From assembly GCA_032207245.1 (NCBI GenBank), contig CM063506.1, positions 36,989,742 to 37,053,741 of the forward strand: DNA of 64,000 bases, read 5' to 3'. Source of the DNA: Pardosa pseudoannulata. Its lineage: Eukaryota; Arthropoda; Arachnida; Araneae; Lycosidae. The notes under the pieces were generated by a model that did no database searches, had not been told where the DNA came from, and saw only the letters and a program-made list of their open reading frames with translations. The position numbers were made by a program, and so were the translations under genes. Numbering within the stretch: position 1 is the stretch's first letter; each line of letters opens with the position of its first letter. Below are positions 36,423 through 49,625 of this stretch, piece by piece.

Positions 36423-37330
36423 AAACTTCTCGTCTCAACAGCCCCTAGGGAGCCAGGGAATACGATGCCAATCTGTGTTTACATGACCAAGGACCTTGGG
36501 GTGAGAAGAATGTTCCGGTTAGGTGGTCAATCTTAAGCGGAACCCCCAGTGTTTAGTTTCCAAGTACGCTTGGTCCTCATTTCATCTATCCACTGAAGGG
36601 ATGAAAGGCTGAGTCAACCTTGCCCAACCCGGGGATTGAACCTCGGACCTATGGGTTGCGAACGCGAAGCGCTACCCCAACGCCATTGGGTTTCATTAAC
36701 CCTCCAAGTGGAAGAAAAAATACGCTAAAGTTTAACTGTGTCAGTGGCTAAAGCGTTCTATGATTTTTTTCCTTCACCCTTTTAGACTAGAATGGATTAC
36801 GAGAAACCCACCCTCGTTATTGTCCCTTTACTCCCGGTTATAAATAGATATATAAATAGATATTATAGATTGTTAATTTTTAATTCACATAAAGCTCGTC
36901 AGTGTCTCGACGATCATCCCATAAGAAATAATGGATTCTAAAAGTACAAATAAAATTAATTTTCTAGAGACTTATTTATATTTTTTACGAAAATCATCCA
37001 AGATATTTAAGTGGTGCAATTAGAGATACATCTGTTACCGCAAACGAAATACTTCGAAATAGAGATTTACAGAGCCATGAAAATCTATCAGCGTCTTTGT
37101 TTCTCAGGGGGTAGGGGTACATCCCACTAAAAATGTTCGTCAAAGAGGGGTGCAGTTCCTAAACAATCGACCTGACTCTGCTACCGCAAAACTCCATCGA
37201 GGAAAGCATTGAAAGATGTGTACATTACATCCATTTTCGGAGCGTTTTTGGAGGTAGAAAATTGTACGTGACAACCGCTTTGGAAACATCATTGGTTTGG
37301 CGGAATTGTACGTGCAAACCACTTGTAGGG
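36423..37330 (-). mobile_element. 908-bp insertion containing a tRNA-derived SINE
   Basis: It is flanked by a 13-bp direct repeat, ttaaaaggaatta (36410-36422 and 37331-37343). The left 280 bp (36423-36700), read on the minus strand, has a tRNA-like head with ggcgttggggtagcgc and ggttcaatcc boxes, a third SINE type. The rest (36701-37330) is unclassified. Confidence 0.65.
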
Positions 37331-37604
37331 TTAAAAGGAATTACTCCTAAAAAACATTTTTAACCTTTCAGAAAAATAATAATTTTTAGGTTCAAATTGT
37401 AATTATAAAAATTTTAATTAACAAGAAATAAAAAGGTTTAGGATGAAAGAAAGCTAAGGTTATTCAAAAATAGCAAAATACCTCCTACTTCAAAAGTATT
37501 ATCTCGATATATCAATGATATTAATATACATTTGGAGTTATCGCGATATTAAATATCTGATATCGCCCAATCGTAATTGTGACCATGAATTTATTTAAGG
37601 TGCC

Positions 37605-37715
37605 CCAGTCACCCTTAACGAACACGGCGGATCTCAAGCCGGCTCAAGAACCGAACCCGCAACCTTCCGGTTACGAAATCGCTGCCTTTGCCGATTGAGA
37701 TACCGCAGCTCATAC
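37605..37715 (-). mobile_element. SINE family A head fragment
   Basis: The minus strand reads as a tRNA-like head with gctgcggtatctcaatcggc and a B-box context, gcgggttcggttc. It matches the head of 17885-18243. Confidence 0.7.
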
Positions 37716-37771
37716 ATTGCTGAAGGTGTATTATCCTGAATCATCAGTGATCTGAGCTATTTATTAAATTA

Positions 37772-38701
37772 ACTAGCATATACCCCTTCATATTACGGGA
37801 TCAGTTAAATTTTTAATTTTCCAGAATTGTAAAGTACCCTGTGAGGCAGTTAAAAAAAATGGCTTGTTTTTTGCCTGAGAGTTATCTGGTACACGCACAA
37901 TAATTTGTTTATCTTCATACTCTAAAGTCTCCTTATACTGTGAATGCAGTTAGAATAACGTTGAATTCATTTAGTCAAACCGTGGGGTTATGTATAAAAA
38001 ACAAACACACAAACGAACGAACTTCTTAATTTTCAAAGATATATAAGTTAGACGATAGATATTTATTATTCCATGAAATAGACTCCTAAACCTTTATGAA
38101 AAGAATTGGTTGTTAATACAGGTAATAAAATTTTCATTGCATCAAAAAATAATCGATGATTCAATTTAAAATGGTCACTTATGTACCTAGTCTATTATTT
38201 AAGCTAAATATAAAAGAAAATTATTTACTTAATATCTAAGTTCATTGATAAAACGTATGAAAATAATGCAGACGATATTTAAATAATTTAAAATAAGAAA
38301 TGAATAAATGAGATGGTTAAAGAAATGACGTCATAATGCTAGAAAAAAAGTGTTATTCTTACCTATTTATTATATGACAAATTGATAAGTTTAATCGCCT
38401 GCTCTTAACCGGGGAAAATAGGGCTTGAAATAATGGCATTAAACCGTCGAAAAGGGGGGAAGGGGTGAATTTCGAACGTTTTAAAGACGACAGTATTTTT
38501 CGCGGAGATATAAAGCCTATTTATTCCAATTTATTTTAGAATCAGATCGATAGTTTAGGAGAAGATAAACTTTATGCATTTTGAATTTTCCTAACCCTAA
38601 CTCATCAATAATTCAATAAGTATGCCTCTATCCATTCCAGGTCCAATCTCTTCATAAATTCGAAGACAGAGTGCCAGATAACTTAGGCTATTATTATATA
38701 G
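37772..38701 (-). mobile_element. Helitron-like non-autonomous element, copy 3
   Basis: On the minus strand it starts ctatataataatagcctaag and ends with a hairpin and gctagt. It is colinear with the copies at 5108 and 21606. No coding sequence is present. Confidence 0.75.
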
Positions 38702-39389
38702 GGTATAATAACAAGCGTGGATGTGTATTTACTTCTTTATAACAAATATAAAACCCTCTTAAATATCATATATTTTAAGGCGCTATTTGCTCAATAGAAA
38801 TAAATGACGGTAAACTAATTTCACTTATTCAAATTCGCCTTTCCTCTCATTTTTCATTGCCTTGTGTATCGTATTAAAAGGAAATTTAATCTTTAATTTA
38901 TTTGTACATTTCCATGTTACAAATCTTTCCACGGACATCTTCGTCTCTTTCAAAATTTTTTCTCTTTAAAGACAGCAAATATTTCAGCGATAAGGTATCA
39001 TAATGAAAACATTTCAACATAACCAAACATGTACAATTGCAACATTATTTACCTTGCATTAATGTTATATTTTCCAATATTTCATTCACAGAATTTCTTC
39101 ACAACTTACCGGGGCTTCCGTCTACTTCTCCATAACTTGCGAAATTAGACTTTCAAAGCTAATTGATCTTCTTTGTAATCAATCTACTCGAAAATTTATT
39201 GTGTTATGAACAGTATCTTTAAATAAAGGAGCTCAAATGTCATGGTTGAACATTAATTATCTTAAAAATTATTACTTGCTGATTGTTTCAAAAGAACCTT
39301 TATTGAAAATGCTCCATGCGCACCGATTTTTATACATAATGTATTCATGTTTATTTACAGGAAGTCTTTTAGCCTAGGCATATCTATTT
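38702..39389. other. AT-rich intergenic DNA
   Basis: No supported feature. Confidence 0.5.
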
Positions 39390-39625
39390 CACAGCCAGCC
39401 ATTTCGTCATGAATAATTTTACGGCTCTCTGTATAATTCACAAAATTTATATTTGAAACAAATATCGTACTTACTATAGTAAACATAGCATTATTCGATT
39501 GTTCTATTGGTTATTATTGTCATAATTATTTATGTAAATCTGACTATCTAACTATTCTACTATTGATTTTTAAATACTAATCAAAATAACTTAGCAATAT
39601 ATTATTATAAATTTTCACCTAGCAC
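39390..39625 (+). repeat. Dispersed 240-bp repeat, copy 1
   Basis: It matches 44098-44330 from cacagccagccatt to ttttcacctagcacacac. Both copies run directly into a CA/TA microsatellite but have different sequence beyond it. The class is unknown. Confidence 0.8.
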
Positions 39626-39635
39626 ACACACATAC

Positions 39636-40212
<577 letters not shown>

Positions 40213-41260
40213 ATAATAATAAAAAAAATAATATCAATAATAATAATTCTTGCTGAGCCGGCTCTTTTAATATAATCCTCTAATTATATAACACTTTATA
40301 TAATTAGTTTCGCTTCCCCCACGTGATTAACCTTTAATAACCTAGATTGGCTGGCTCACACACCTATAAATTCTGATGTACTGGTTTTTCACGCCAGAAG
40401 CCTTCTTGATATAAGGCTACAATAAAGCGCATTTCTCTTCATCCGAAATTCTTTATTTTCTCTGTAGGCTGATTTTTACATCCGACTGCTCTCAAGCAAA
40501 TATGGATTGTCTTCCCTTTGTGATTCCCAAAATAGCCCATTACATATGTGTGTGTAATGGTGCGAAATTATACTCGCCGTTACACAAAACAGCCCCTAAT
40601 ATTATTAAATTACCCGAGCTTACTTGCCCATGAGGAAACCTAAGTAAATTTTCAGTCTTGGCTCCATTATAAAGAATTGAAGTCCAACGTAGAATAACTT
40701 CGAAATTTACTAAGACTAAAAATGAACGCCTTCCCAAAGGACAAGAGCTTTTCATCGAATGATATCTTAAACACACTACTATTACATATTTCTCCCAACA
40801 GCGAATGATCAAGCGGGTTTTTTTTTTCTATGATACCAACAGTTTAGGCAGCGTTACATAGCAATTTAGACATTGGAGGGGTGAGCTATTTTCTTGAGAG
40901 AGCTGGAAGATGTGGCCAGTGGACCGAAAATTATCATTTATTTCAGCGTCAGTTTTGGTAAACGGGTAAAAAGAATTTAAGTCGGCAAACATTCCTTTAA
41001 ATCTGAGATTTTGAGACTGAGAAATTAGGTTTAAAGTGACAAAGTTAAATATTTGAGTTAAAGTCTTTTGAAAGAACTTGTAAAATGTTCGTTGTAATGC
41101 GTCAGAACTTTTTATTTTATGATTGTACTGATGTACTTTCCCACGATGGTAGCAAGTGCAGACACAGCTGTTGACTAAATATCTAGGAAGAATATAGACG
41201 TAGCTGTAGACTTCAAGTTCTAATGGAGGACCCTTGTGGAAGACTTATAGCTGGAGGAGT
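40213..41260. other. Unassigned intergenic DNA
   Basis: An A/T-rich start with aataat repeats, then no recognised feature. The 90-codon minus-strand frame at 40540-40812 has no motif. Confidence 0.45.
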
Positions 41261-41268
41261 GGCACAAG

Positions 41269-41646
41269 CAGTGCCGTATGCAGAATTTTTTCAAGGGGGA
41301 TTCATAATTTTCTGAAACTACTAAAAGAAATTCTAGTATGTAATAAAGCACTATTATTTCCCTAATTTAGACAGCTAGACAGTTTTGACTTTTTATTTGG
41401 ACAACAATGCTTAGTTAAACTTCGATTTGATTTTTTAGGTTTAAAAACAATTTTTTTTATAATAAGAGGTAAAATATTTTATTTTTATTAAAAAGTAGGA
41501 ATTAATCAAGCCAGAAAAAACTACTCATAATGTAATATCTACCTAAATAATAACCGTATATATTTGAATATTCTATAGAAAACCAATGAATTTGACCAAA
41601 AGATAATGGGGGGAAATCCCTAAACTCCCCCTTGCGTACGTCCCTA
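41269..41646. mobile_element. hAT-like MITE
   Basis: The left end cagtgccgtatgcag and the complemented right end tagggacgtacgcaa are imperfect inverted repeats. The flanks ggcacaag (41261-41268) and gacacaag (41647-41654) form a near-perfect 8-bp target duplication, the hAT size. Confidence 0.65.
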
Positions 41647-41893
41647 GACACAAGTGTAACGTTCAAGCCCAGGCAAGAATGCAGCCCTGAGGCATGGGGC
41701 AGTGGGTAAGCAATAATGTTAATTTTTACCAAAGAGGCCATTTTAATGAGCTCACCTGCATACCGAAAGGGGATGCAGATGTGAGAAAATTTCACTAACA
41801 AGTTATTGGAAAAGAGAAAAATAGCGGCGTTGAACCGAGGTGTGGGAAAAAAAGTTGGAAAAGGAGTCGAGGTCGGAAGCCAGAAGGGATAGG

Positions 41894-42079
41894 GCCGAAC
41901 GATGGTTGAATGGTTAGGGTGCTGGCCTTCGGAACCGGAGTTCGTGGGTTCGAATCTCACTTTGGCATGGATGTTCGTAGCCGTTCGGAATCGGCTTTAA
42001 GCAGTAGGTCCCGGTCTCATTAGCCCTCGTGTTGCAAAAAGTAGACCGTAACACTCCAAAACCAAAACCAAACCAAAAT
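41894..42079 (+). mobile_element. Complete SINE, family B, copy 2
   Basis: It has the same head, body and A/C-rich tail as 3271-3454 (B-box gggttcgaatctc, then catggatgttcgtagccg). A 13-bp target duplication with one mismatch (41881-41893 and 42080-42092) flanks it. Confidence 0.9.
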
Positions 42080-42154
42080 CAGAATGGATAGGTGCATCCA
42101 GATCCCGTGAGCAAGCCAGAGAGCCAGGGCCAGCAATATTTGCCCGATCCCGCG

Positions 42155-42262
42155 TCCAACAAAGTGACGACCGTTACGCCAGCACCGATGTCCAGCAAAG
42201 TGACGACCGTTATGCCAGCACTGACATCCAGCAAAGTGACGTCCTTTACGCCAGCACCGACG
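42155..42262 (+). repeat. 36-bp minisatellite, three units in open frame
   Basis: Three units of tccagcaaagtgacgaccg-type sequence encode 12-residue repeats (SSKVTTVxPAPT-like) inside the frame 42092-42298. Threonine/proline-rich repeats of this kind occur in mucin-like proteins, but no start, splice site or partner exon is evident. It may equally be a non-coding minisatellite. Confidence 0.6.
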
Positions 42263-42396
42263 TTCAGCCTGCCTAGAGCTCGCCCTGCTTCCCTGTGAAT
42301 GCCTGGAGGTAAACCGACTTAATATTCATGATTGTTACCTGGGTCTCATAACATTTTGATAACGAATATCATTTTAAAAATATTGATGAATATTAA

Positions 42397-42706
42397 CCCA
42401 CTGAACGGACGCGTCGACGGGGGTTCGACAGCGAATTCCTGTTCGAAAACGGACCTGTCGACCCCTTCTCGTTCGCACTCGTATAACACACTTTTGAGGG
42501 AAAAAATACTGCAATGCGATAATAAATGAAAGAAACTAATTTTGCGTAACGGAACTCCTTTACCTTGCAGGGAAAATAACTTAATAGTAGCCTGACAACT
42601 TTTAAACCGGCAACTCTAGTATGATACGGTATGTTCCGTCTGGAATTTACGAAAAGGTTGACTGTTTTGAACGAGAAAAAGTTGGGAAGGGTGGTCGGTG
42701 GATGGG
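42397..42706. mobile_element. piggyBac-like MITE
   Basis: TTAA lies directly outside both ends (42393-42396 and 42707-42710), the piggyBac target. The ends share CCCA and weaker similarity over 14 bases (cccactgaacggac against cccatccaccgacc). It has no coding sequence. The interior is GC-richer than its surroundings. Confidence 0.5.
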
Positions 42707-42710
42707 TTAA

Positions 42711-44097
42711 AACAAAGTAGTGAATATCACGTCATATATTAATCAAGTCATGTATTAATCTGTAAATAATGTATATAATATTTTTTTTAGTTTAAATATA
42801 TTTCTATAGAGTATATTTTACTGTGTTTCCCCTTTGAAGAATGAACATTGATGACATCTCACATCTCACAGGAACTCTCTATTCTGACCTTCCTGGGCCA
42901 AGCCCTCTAGGTCAGAAGTACTGTAGTGCATGGTGATGAAAAATAACAGAAAATTGCAAGACCATAATGAGGACCAAGATACTAGCTTTAAAATTTGAAT
43001 TAAAAGTTTAAAATAAAGATATAAGGTTCACGAGTTCAGTGAAGGGGAAAAACACAAATAGTACAATGAGAGATGAGAAATAAACACATTAAGGTTTAAA
43101 TCTAAACATGTTAAGGTTACAAGATAGCACAGATAAGTAAAGAATTTTTTTAATTAAATAATAAGTTAAGTCAAATAGAATTAAACGAAGAATTACAGTA
43201 AGTTTAGTACGTTTAGAAACCAATTCTACAGATGGATCCAGCTAAAAGCTAGGTCGAATTTGGTTGTCCTGGGTTTTTCCCCCATTGTATGTGTAAGTAC
43301 CTTACAGTAATGATAAACCGAAAAAAAACTGCTATGTTGAAGATGTTAAATCTCGTTCTATGTCTCCTTAAAATAAATAAGCTTGCTGTCATTTGGTAGC
43401 ACGCCACAAAACTCGTATATGTTGCCAACTTTTTTCAGGTAATGAATAAGAACTTAATGAAGATGATGAGTTTAACTGAGGAGACAGTGATTAAGTTCCC
43501 TTTATCGCCTTTTCTGGGGGGAAGAAACCATAAAAGTTACCATTAAATGTGTCGAGATTGAAAACGGGAGGTCGTTGTGAAATATGGATCATAAAAATGT
43601 TTTGTGTCTAAATGAGGTGATATGCAATCGTGTCGTACTTAAGCGGGTAAAATGGACGTTTTCATTATCGATTTCCTGTTGTCTGGATATAATCAAATCT
43701 CTGACAGAAAAATAACATCGGAATAAAAAATCTTGTTTATTATTCAAACGAATGTAATTTATTCTTTATGTTAAACAAGGAATCTCAAATTTGTTTTTAA
43801 ATAGAATGGGTAACATCGATACTCTGTAAACGCGTTATCATTTTAATATTTCAATTATTGTGTTTACTTTTATGCCTTCCATGTTACAGAATTAGCATAA
43901 AGCTGTTATTATCTTTAACAAAAAAGAAACACCATATAAAATGGAATAAAAACAAATAAAACTATAATTATCATCACTGAAATGTTTAATACAATTTTTA
44001 GCGATAATAATAACTTTAAATGTTTGTTCATAACAAAATTTTTGTATTTTATAAATATTTGAAATATTCCACGTGCATTTTTATTAATATCTAAATC
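42711..44097. other. AT-rich intergenic DNA
   Basis: No supported gene or repeat. Confidence 0.45.
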
Positions 44098-44600
<503 letters not shown>

Positions 44601-44604
44601 ATTC

Positions 44605-45113
44605 CTTAGGGACCTCCTCTTTCCCATTCTAATTACTTAAAATCTTCTTTCCAGTCTCTAAATGTCTTAATCAAAGGAGCGTCCTAGACTTTTAAAAGTC
44701 TTTCGATCCAATTCACAAAGCTTTCTGTCCTATAGATGTAAATTTTCTGTCTATTCAACACATTTTCCATCTGTCGCCGGCAAATCCTCATCTTAACAAT
44801 TTAAATACAGTTTTAATAACTGTTTTTTCTTGTCCCTTGGGAAAATTCTTTCTGTCTTCGCTCTTATGCACCTCTGTTAGAACAGAGTGATTTTTGTGTC
44901 TTTCCTTTGTCTGTCGTTGACCAGTAAAGATGTCCGTTTTAGCATCTCTAAAATATGTAAAATAGTTTTAATTAGACTTGTGCCGTACTCTTCAATGTGG
45001 CCAAACTGCATCGTTATTACTGTTAGCTGATTAGGCTTCTCCTTGCCCAGTAGCTCGGGAAAGTAATAACAATAGGAGCTACATAATTATTGTGACCAGA
45101 AGAAATAATTTAT

Positions 45114-45114
<1 letters not shown>
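44605..45114 (+). repeat. LTR-like repeat in (TA)n, copy B
   Basis: It aligns with copy A (32470-32971). The right end is aataatttattaca, then a TA tract. The polyadenylation-like site of copy A is lost here (aaatagtttt). Confidence 0.6.

Positions 45115-45192
<78 letters not shown>
45115..45192. repeat. (TA)n microsatellite right of copy B
   Basis: Pure TA run. Confidence 0.95.
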
Positions 45193-45194
<2 letters not shown>

Positions 45195-45759
45195 CCTCGT
45201 CGGTAACAAGTCAGCCATTGTACTTCGAGGCATGCTTCTGGAACTCCACAGGATATTTATAGTTCATAGAGAGCATTACCTTTGTATTAAGCTTTTTAGT
45301 GCAGCAGTTATTGTTAAGTTCTCCCGGAAAGCAATGTGCCAGATGGCGTTCCAATCGTTTTTATGTACATGGAGAGTTTGTTATGTTTGCGAGCGTGACA
45401 GCAAAACGTCTCTTTTGAATTGTTTTATTAAAGATTTGGTTTGTGAAATTTTATATTAGTTTTTTAGCATTGTGTCATTTCATTTTAGTTACAGTCCATC
45501 TAGCACTTTGTCGATAACAGTTATCATACTGATAATATTCATGCATAAAAGGCCTTTACTTAGTAATTCATTTTAACAAAAAGAATGGTGGAAAGGAAAT
45601 GCTTGATGCATGTTCCGATTATTTTTAAAACTTATTCCGTTTGGTTGAAATACTGACCACCAATCTTTTTTTTATTTCTAATCGCAAGGCAGGTTACAAT
45701 TATAAAAATAACAATTGGGGAACAACTGTACAAGTAACAAAAGTTAACATTGACCAAAG
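45193..45759. other. Unassigned DNA
   Basis: A 75-codon plus-strand frame at 45232-45459 has no recognisable motif or splice support. Confidence 0.35.
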
Positions 45760-46095
45760 TCATTGCCTCAGGCGTTCTCTAGCTCTCCAATACAGGATAG
45801 TCTCGGAGTCGGAAGAACCGCGAAGTCCCCCGCATCGACGCAGATGACCTCTATTTAAAGGTTCTCCAAGGTCACATAAAGAACAAAGAGGAGAGTCAAA
45901 AATGCCAATTCTATGGAGATGTTCACTTAGGCAGTCATATCCTGTCACTAACAACGCCACTGCCTCACGTCGAGGACGATCGGGAATGTTGACGAGGTCT
46001 TCGGCACTCCAGGTCTTCAGTTTAACACGATCTTGCATTTTGGATTCGAAATTCATATTCAAAGCTTGACAAAGCCGACTACCAATCTACAAAAG
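45760..46095 (-). pseudogene. Non-LTR retrotransposon C-terminal fragment
   Basis: The minus strand encodes about 100 residues of the region that follows RNase H in many arthropod R1/I/jockey-like elements. A basic RRREAVALLVTGYDCL block is followed by LHRIGIFDSPLCSLCD and GHLRRC, a C-x2-C...H-x4-C zinc-knuckle-like arrangement. Neither RNase H nor reverse transcriptase is present upstream. It is a short, dead 3' fragment, different in sequence from those at 3043-5014 and 62928-63899. Confidence 0.75.
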
Positions 46096-47569
46096 ATAAA
46101 AACAAAGGTAATAGTCTTTATATAGCCCCTTCAAAATTTCCAGATGCTGTTTGGAAAATAAATTAAATTAAAATTTTCCCAAATGGGCACTCTCGTGTTC
46201 TTCACTGAAATTAAAATGCAATTTCAAACATAGAAATTTATAAAACTCCTTACTTAGTCAAAATTTAATTTTTTTTTTAATTTTTCAATTTAAAAAAAAT
46301 TGATTTTTTTTATTTTTATTTATTTTACTATTTTAATATTTTTTTCTGGTTCTTTTACCGTTTGCTGAAATATATTACATAAGATTGTCCATGAGCTTTC
46401 AGGCATATATAATATAAAATTTTATTTAATTTTTTAATGATATTATTTATAATAAATATTAATATAAAATTTTACGTAATACTTTAAATTTTACTTAATA
46501 ACTTAATAAATTTTACTTTATTTTTTTAATAATAGGAAAATAATGGTGAATTGGCTTAGTCTAATTTGACATCCCCCCCCCGAAACTAAATAACTGACTA
46601 CGGTCCTGGTTGACTCCAAATATATTGATAATTTTAAATGTTCACTGATCATTTGATCTCTTATTTGAAAGACGAACAAAGGCGTGTATCTATTTAGGAT
46701 AATGCAGACTGGCTCTCGTTTGAACAAGTGAAACTTATTAACATTAGAATGGTATCTGATGCTGACGCGAGTTACTGTGACATCTAAATCGACGCTTTGT
46801 GGTTTGATCAGTTTATTCTCAATACTGGAATCATTTAAATGAAACAAAATATCTATTCAGCGGCGGATTTCCATTTCTCAAGGAGATGGGAACATTTTTT
46901 TTTTCCATTAGAAGTGCAATGTCTCATACATGGCCACGACACCAACACCAACTAACCATTTACGTATAAGCTAAAAAATATACAACTAAGCCCTCAAATA
47001 AAGAGAAAATTTAAAAAATGATTAGAAAAATAACTCGTAAAAAAAAGCCATTTAAATAAAGTCCGATATATTATGATGATGATGATACTAATAATAGCAA
47101 AGATCCGAAAACAACGACATCGACTTTTCTAAATTCTCTTAAAAATACTTGTTTAGGTTTTCATGCCTACTTTTTTGTATTTTGCTGTTTTTATTATTGA
47201 AGTACCGTTTTCTGTACTTTTGGCTATTTTTTTCTCATTTTTATTTTTTCCAATATTTTTGGTTTATTAAATTAGGTTATTTTGGTAGCATTAACACGAA
47301 CCACAACTAGTTTCGTACTACAATAAGTATTTAATAATAACTGAATTATATACATGTATATACACTCAAAAAATTACTGTGTGTTCTCCACCAATGAGAG
47401 CTAGATTGCAAACTGGAACACAACTTCGAGAAAAAAAGCCTCGCTGGAAAATAATCGCAAAATTTTTTTCAATCAAAACGGTTAAATTTATAATTTATTT
47501 AAAATTTTTTTACAATTTTTGTATTTACAGAGTTAAAACAAGACAATGTCTGTCGGGTTGACAGGTTTA
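46096..47569. other. AT-rich intergenic DNA
   Basis: Long A/T runs at 46260-46510. The 109-codon minus-strand frame at 46518-46847 lacks motifs. Confidence 0.45.
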
Positions 47570-47907
47570 TATATCGTGGTCCAGTGTTAAGGCGAATGGA
47601 AAATAGTTTTTATTAATAATAAGTTTATTAAATCATAGTTCTATTTAAAAGCAACATACGCCATTTTCACTTTCTCGTCGAAGACACGAGTAGAGTGTGT
47701 TCACAGTTCCATTCCACGCGCCAACTGACTATATCTGTTCTCAAGCTCATCAAATTGTTCCAAAATGCTTCCGCTTGACCGAATTATCCTCAAAGCTTAT
47801 GCGAGCGTGGGTCTTTTTCATTTATTTTATTATTATAAAAGAGTTCCCTTTTTAAAATCGTTTAAAAATCACGTAATTTCCAATTACCCCTTTTTTAGAC
47901 CTGACAT
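47570..47907 (+). repeat. Dispersed repeat next to (TA)n, copy 2
   Basis: Inverted partner of 2283-2625. The same end adjoins a (TA)n tract. The short frame starting [10 protein letters not shown] is kept open in both copies. Confidence 0.75.
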
Positions 47908-48420
<513 letters not shown>

Positions 48421-48425
<5 letters not shown>

Positions 48426-48627
48426 GGGGTTATGTAGTTATTTAAATAAACAAAACATTACTCTACAAGAGCTGTGGCAGCTTAGTCAGCAAAGTAAACG
48501 ATCTGTTAGCTTAGGATGGCAAGATCGAGCCAGCCAAAAAAATCAGCCGCGTTCTTTAAGACTCTCTAAAGACTCCAGCTTTCCGGCCCTACATCAACAT
48601 GACCAGGCCACTGGCAACACCTCCTAG
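48421..48627 (+). other. Short protein-like open frame of unknown origin
   Basis: After the TA tract the frame continues for about 68 codons, rich in Q, S, L and R (for example [15 protein letters not shown]). The base composition is more balanced than in its surroundings. It ends inside the hairpin at 48606. No family is recognised. It might be a captured exon piece or a repeat. Confidence 0.3.
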
Positions 48628-48664
48628 AGACAGGAGGTGTCTCTAGGAGGTGTTGCCACTGGCC
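48606..48664. other. 26-bp inverted repeat (hairpin)
   Basis: 48606-48631 and 48639-48664 are complementary over 26 bases with one mismatch. They are separated by seven bases, aggaggt. The arm contains caacacctcctagagac. The GC content is high for this window. No transposon end or gene context explains it. Confidence 0.9.
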
Positions 48665-49625
48665 GACACTGTAGGATGTTTTCTTACCCCCCCCCCACTA
48701 AAGCCTGGGTGGTCATTCTTAAGAAACGACTGACTTATGACTGCGTCCTTGTACTACTGCTCATTGATTACTGTCACTCTCCGCTAATCAGTATCTAGTT
48801 ATTGCCGACTTTCTTGAATAATATGAAAGAGAGCAGTTATATTTCTTTAGAGTCTTGTGCTTGTATCTAAAATAGATATATAACTTTTAAATTTCCTTTG
48901 AAATCGCGAGTAGAAAAAGAGAACTTTAATTTGAATAGCCTCTGACTTACATGCTAGGCTCATTTAAGTGGCATTAGCAACAACAATAAAGACACATTAA
49001 GTAATTTTTTAATTCAACTGCATCATTTTTCTTTGCCTTTATTACAGCTCCTATAAAATTTTCCATTATTTAAATTACATATTGCTTTCGGAGGCATGCA
49101 TAAAGTTCCGCCAGAAAGTCACACAGTTCTAAGGTGCCATAAGTCTTCACAGGTTGCAGTTCCATGTTTTAAACCAATAAACCATGTATTCAAAATCCGT
49201 TCTTAGGCTATAATTAGTTTGCTACCTTCATTTTCTCAGCACGCGGTTTTAAAATCATAAAAAATATTGAGGCTTTCAACCTCCAAGCGATATATGAATG
49301 AGAGACCATAAAAATGCTCTGAGCAATAACTCGACAAACACGTGGGATAAAAGTTTGCTTAATTAGTGCTCTCAGTGTCGCAGTTATAGAAAACGGGAAG
49401 CTTTACGGTGTAATGAAATTGTAACTCGCAAACATATCCTTTTCAAAAAGAATCATTTGAAAAAAATATTCGAGATATGTTTACCATGGTGCTAGGAATG
49501 TTTAAAAAGTAAAAAAGAACAAAAAAGAAAACTTGAATATAAATTTAGATAAGTTTTAGAACTAATTTAGTTTTTATGTTTCTGCTCTCTCTCTCTATCT
49601 CTCGCTCTCTCTCTCTACATAAATA
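48665..49625. other. Unassigned intergenic DNA
   Basis: No gene is seen. A (CT)n low-complexity patch lies at 49583-49617. Confidence 0.45.

Larger units (their letters stand above)
34518..37520. repeat. Large tandem duplication with different later insertions
   Basis: 34518-35909 and 35911-37520 are two direct copies. Both begin ttctgtct..agcacaatag and end tctcgatatatcaatgata. Copy 1 carries a 680-bp hAT-like insertion at 34746-35425, absent from copy 2. Copy 2 carries a 908-bp insertion at 36423-37330, absent from copy 1. The two insertions therefore post-date the duplication. Confidence 0.85.

Noticed and set aside
41502..41960. 152-codon minus-strand frame
   Set aside because: Its N-terminal part is translated from the SINE head at 41894-42079 and the rest overlaps a hAT-like MITE. 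It is not a conserved protein.
46860..46920. Possible hAT end (cagcggcggatttcc)
   Set aside because: No matching inverted end or target duplication was found in the neighbourhood.
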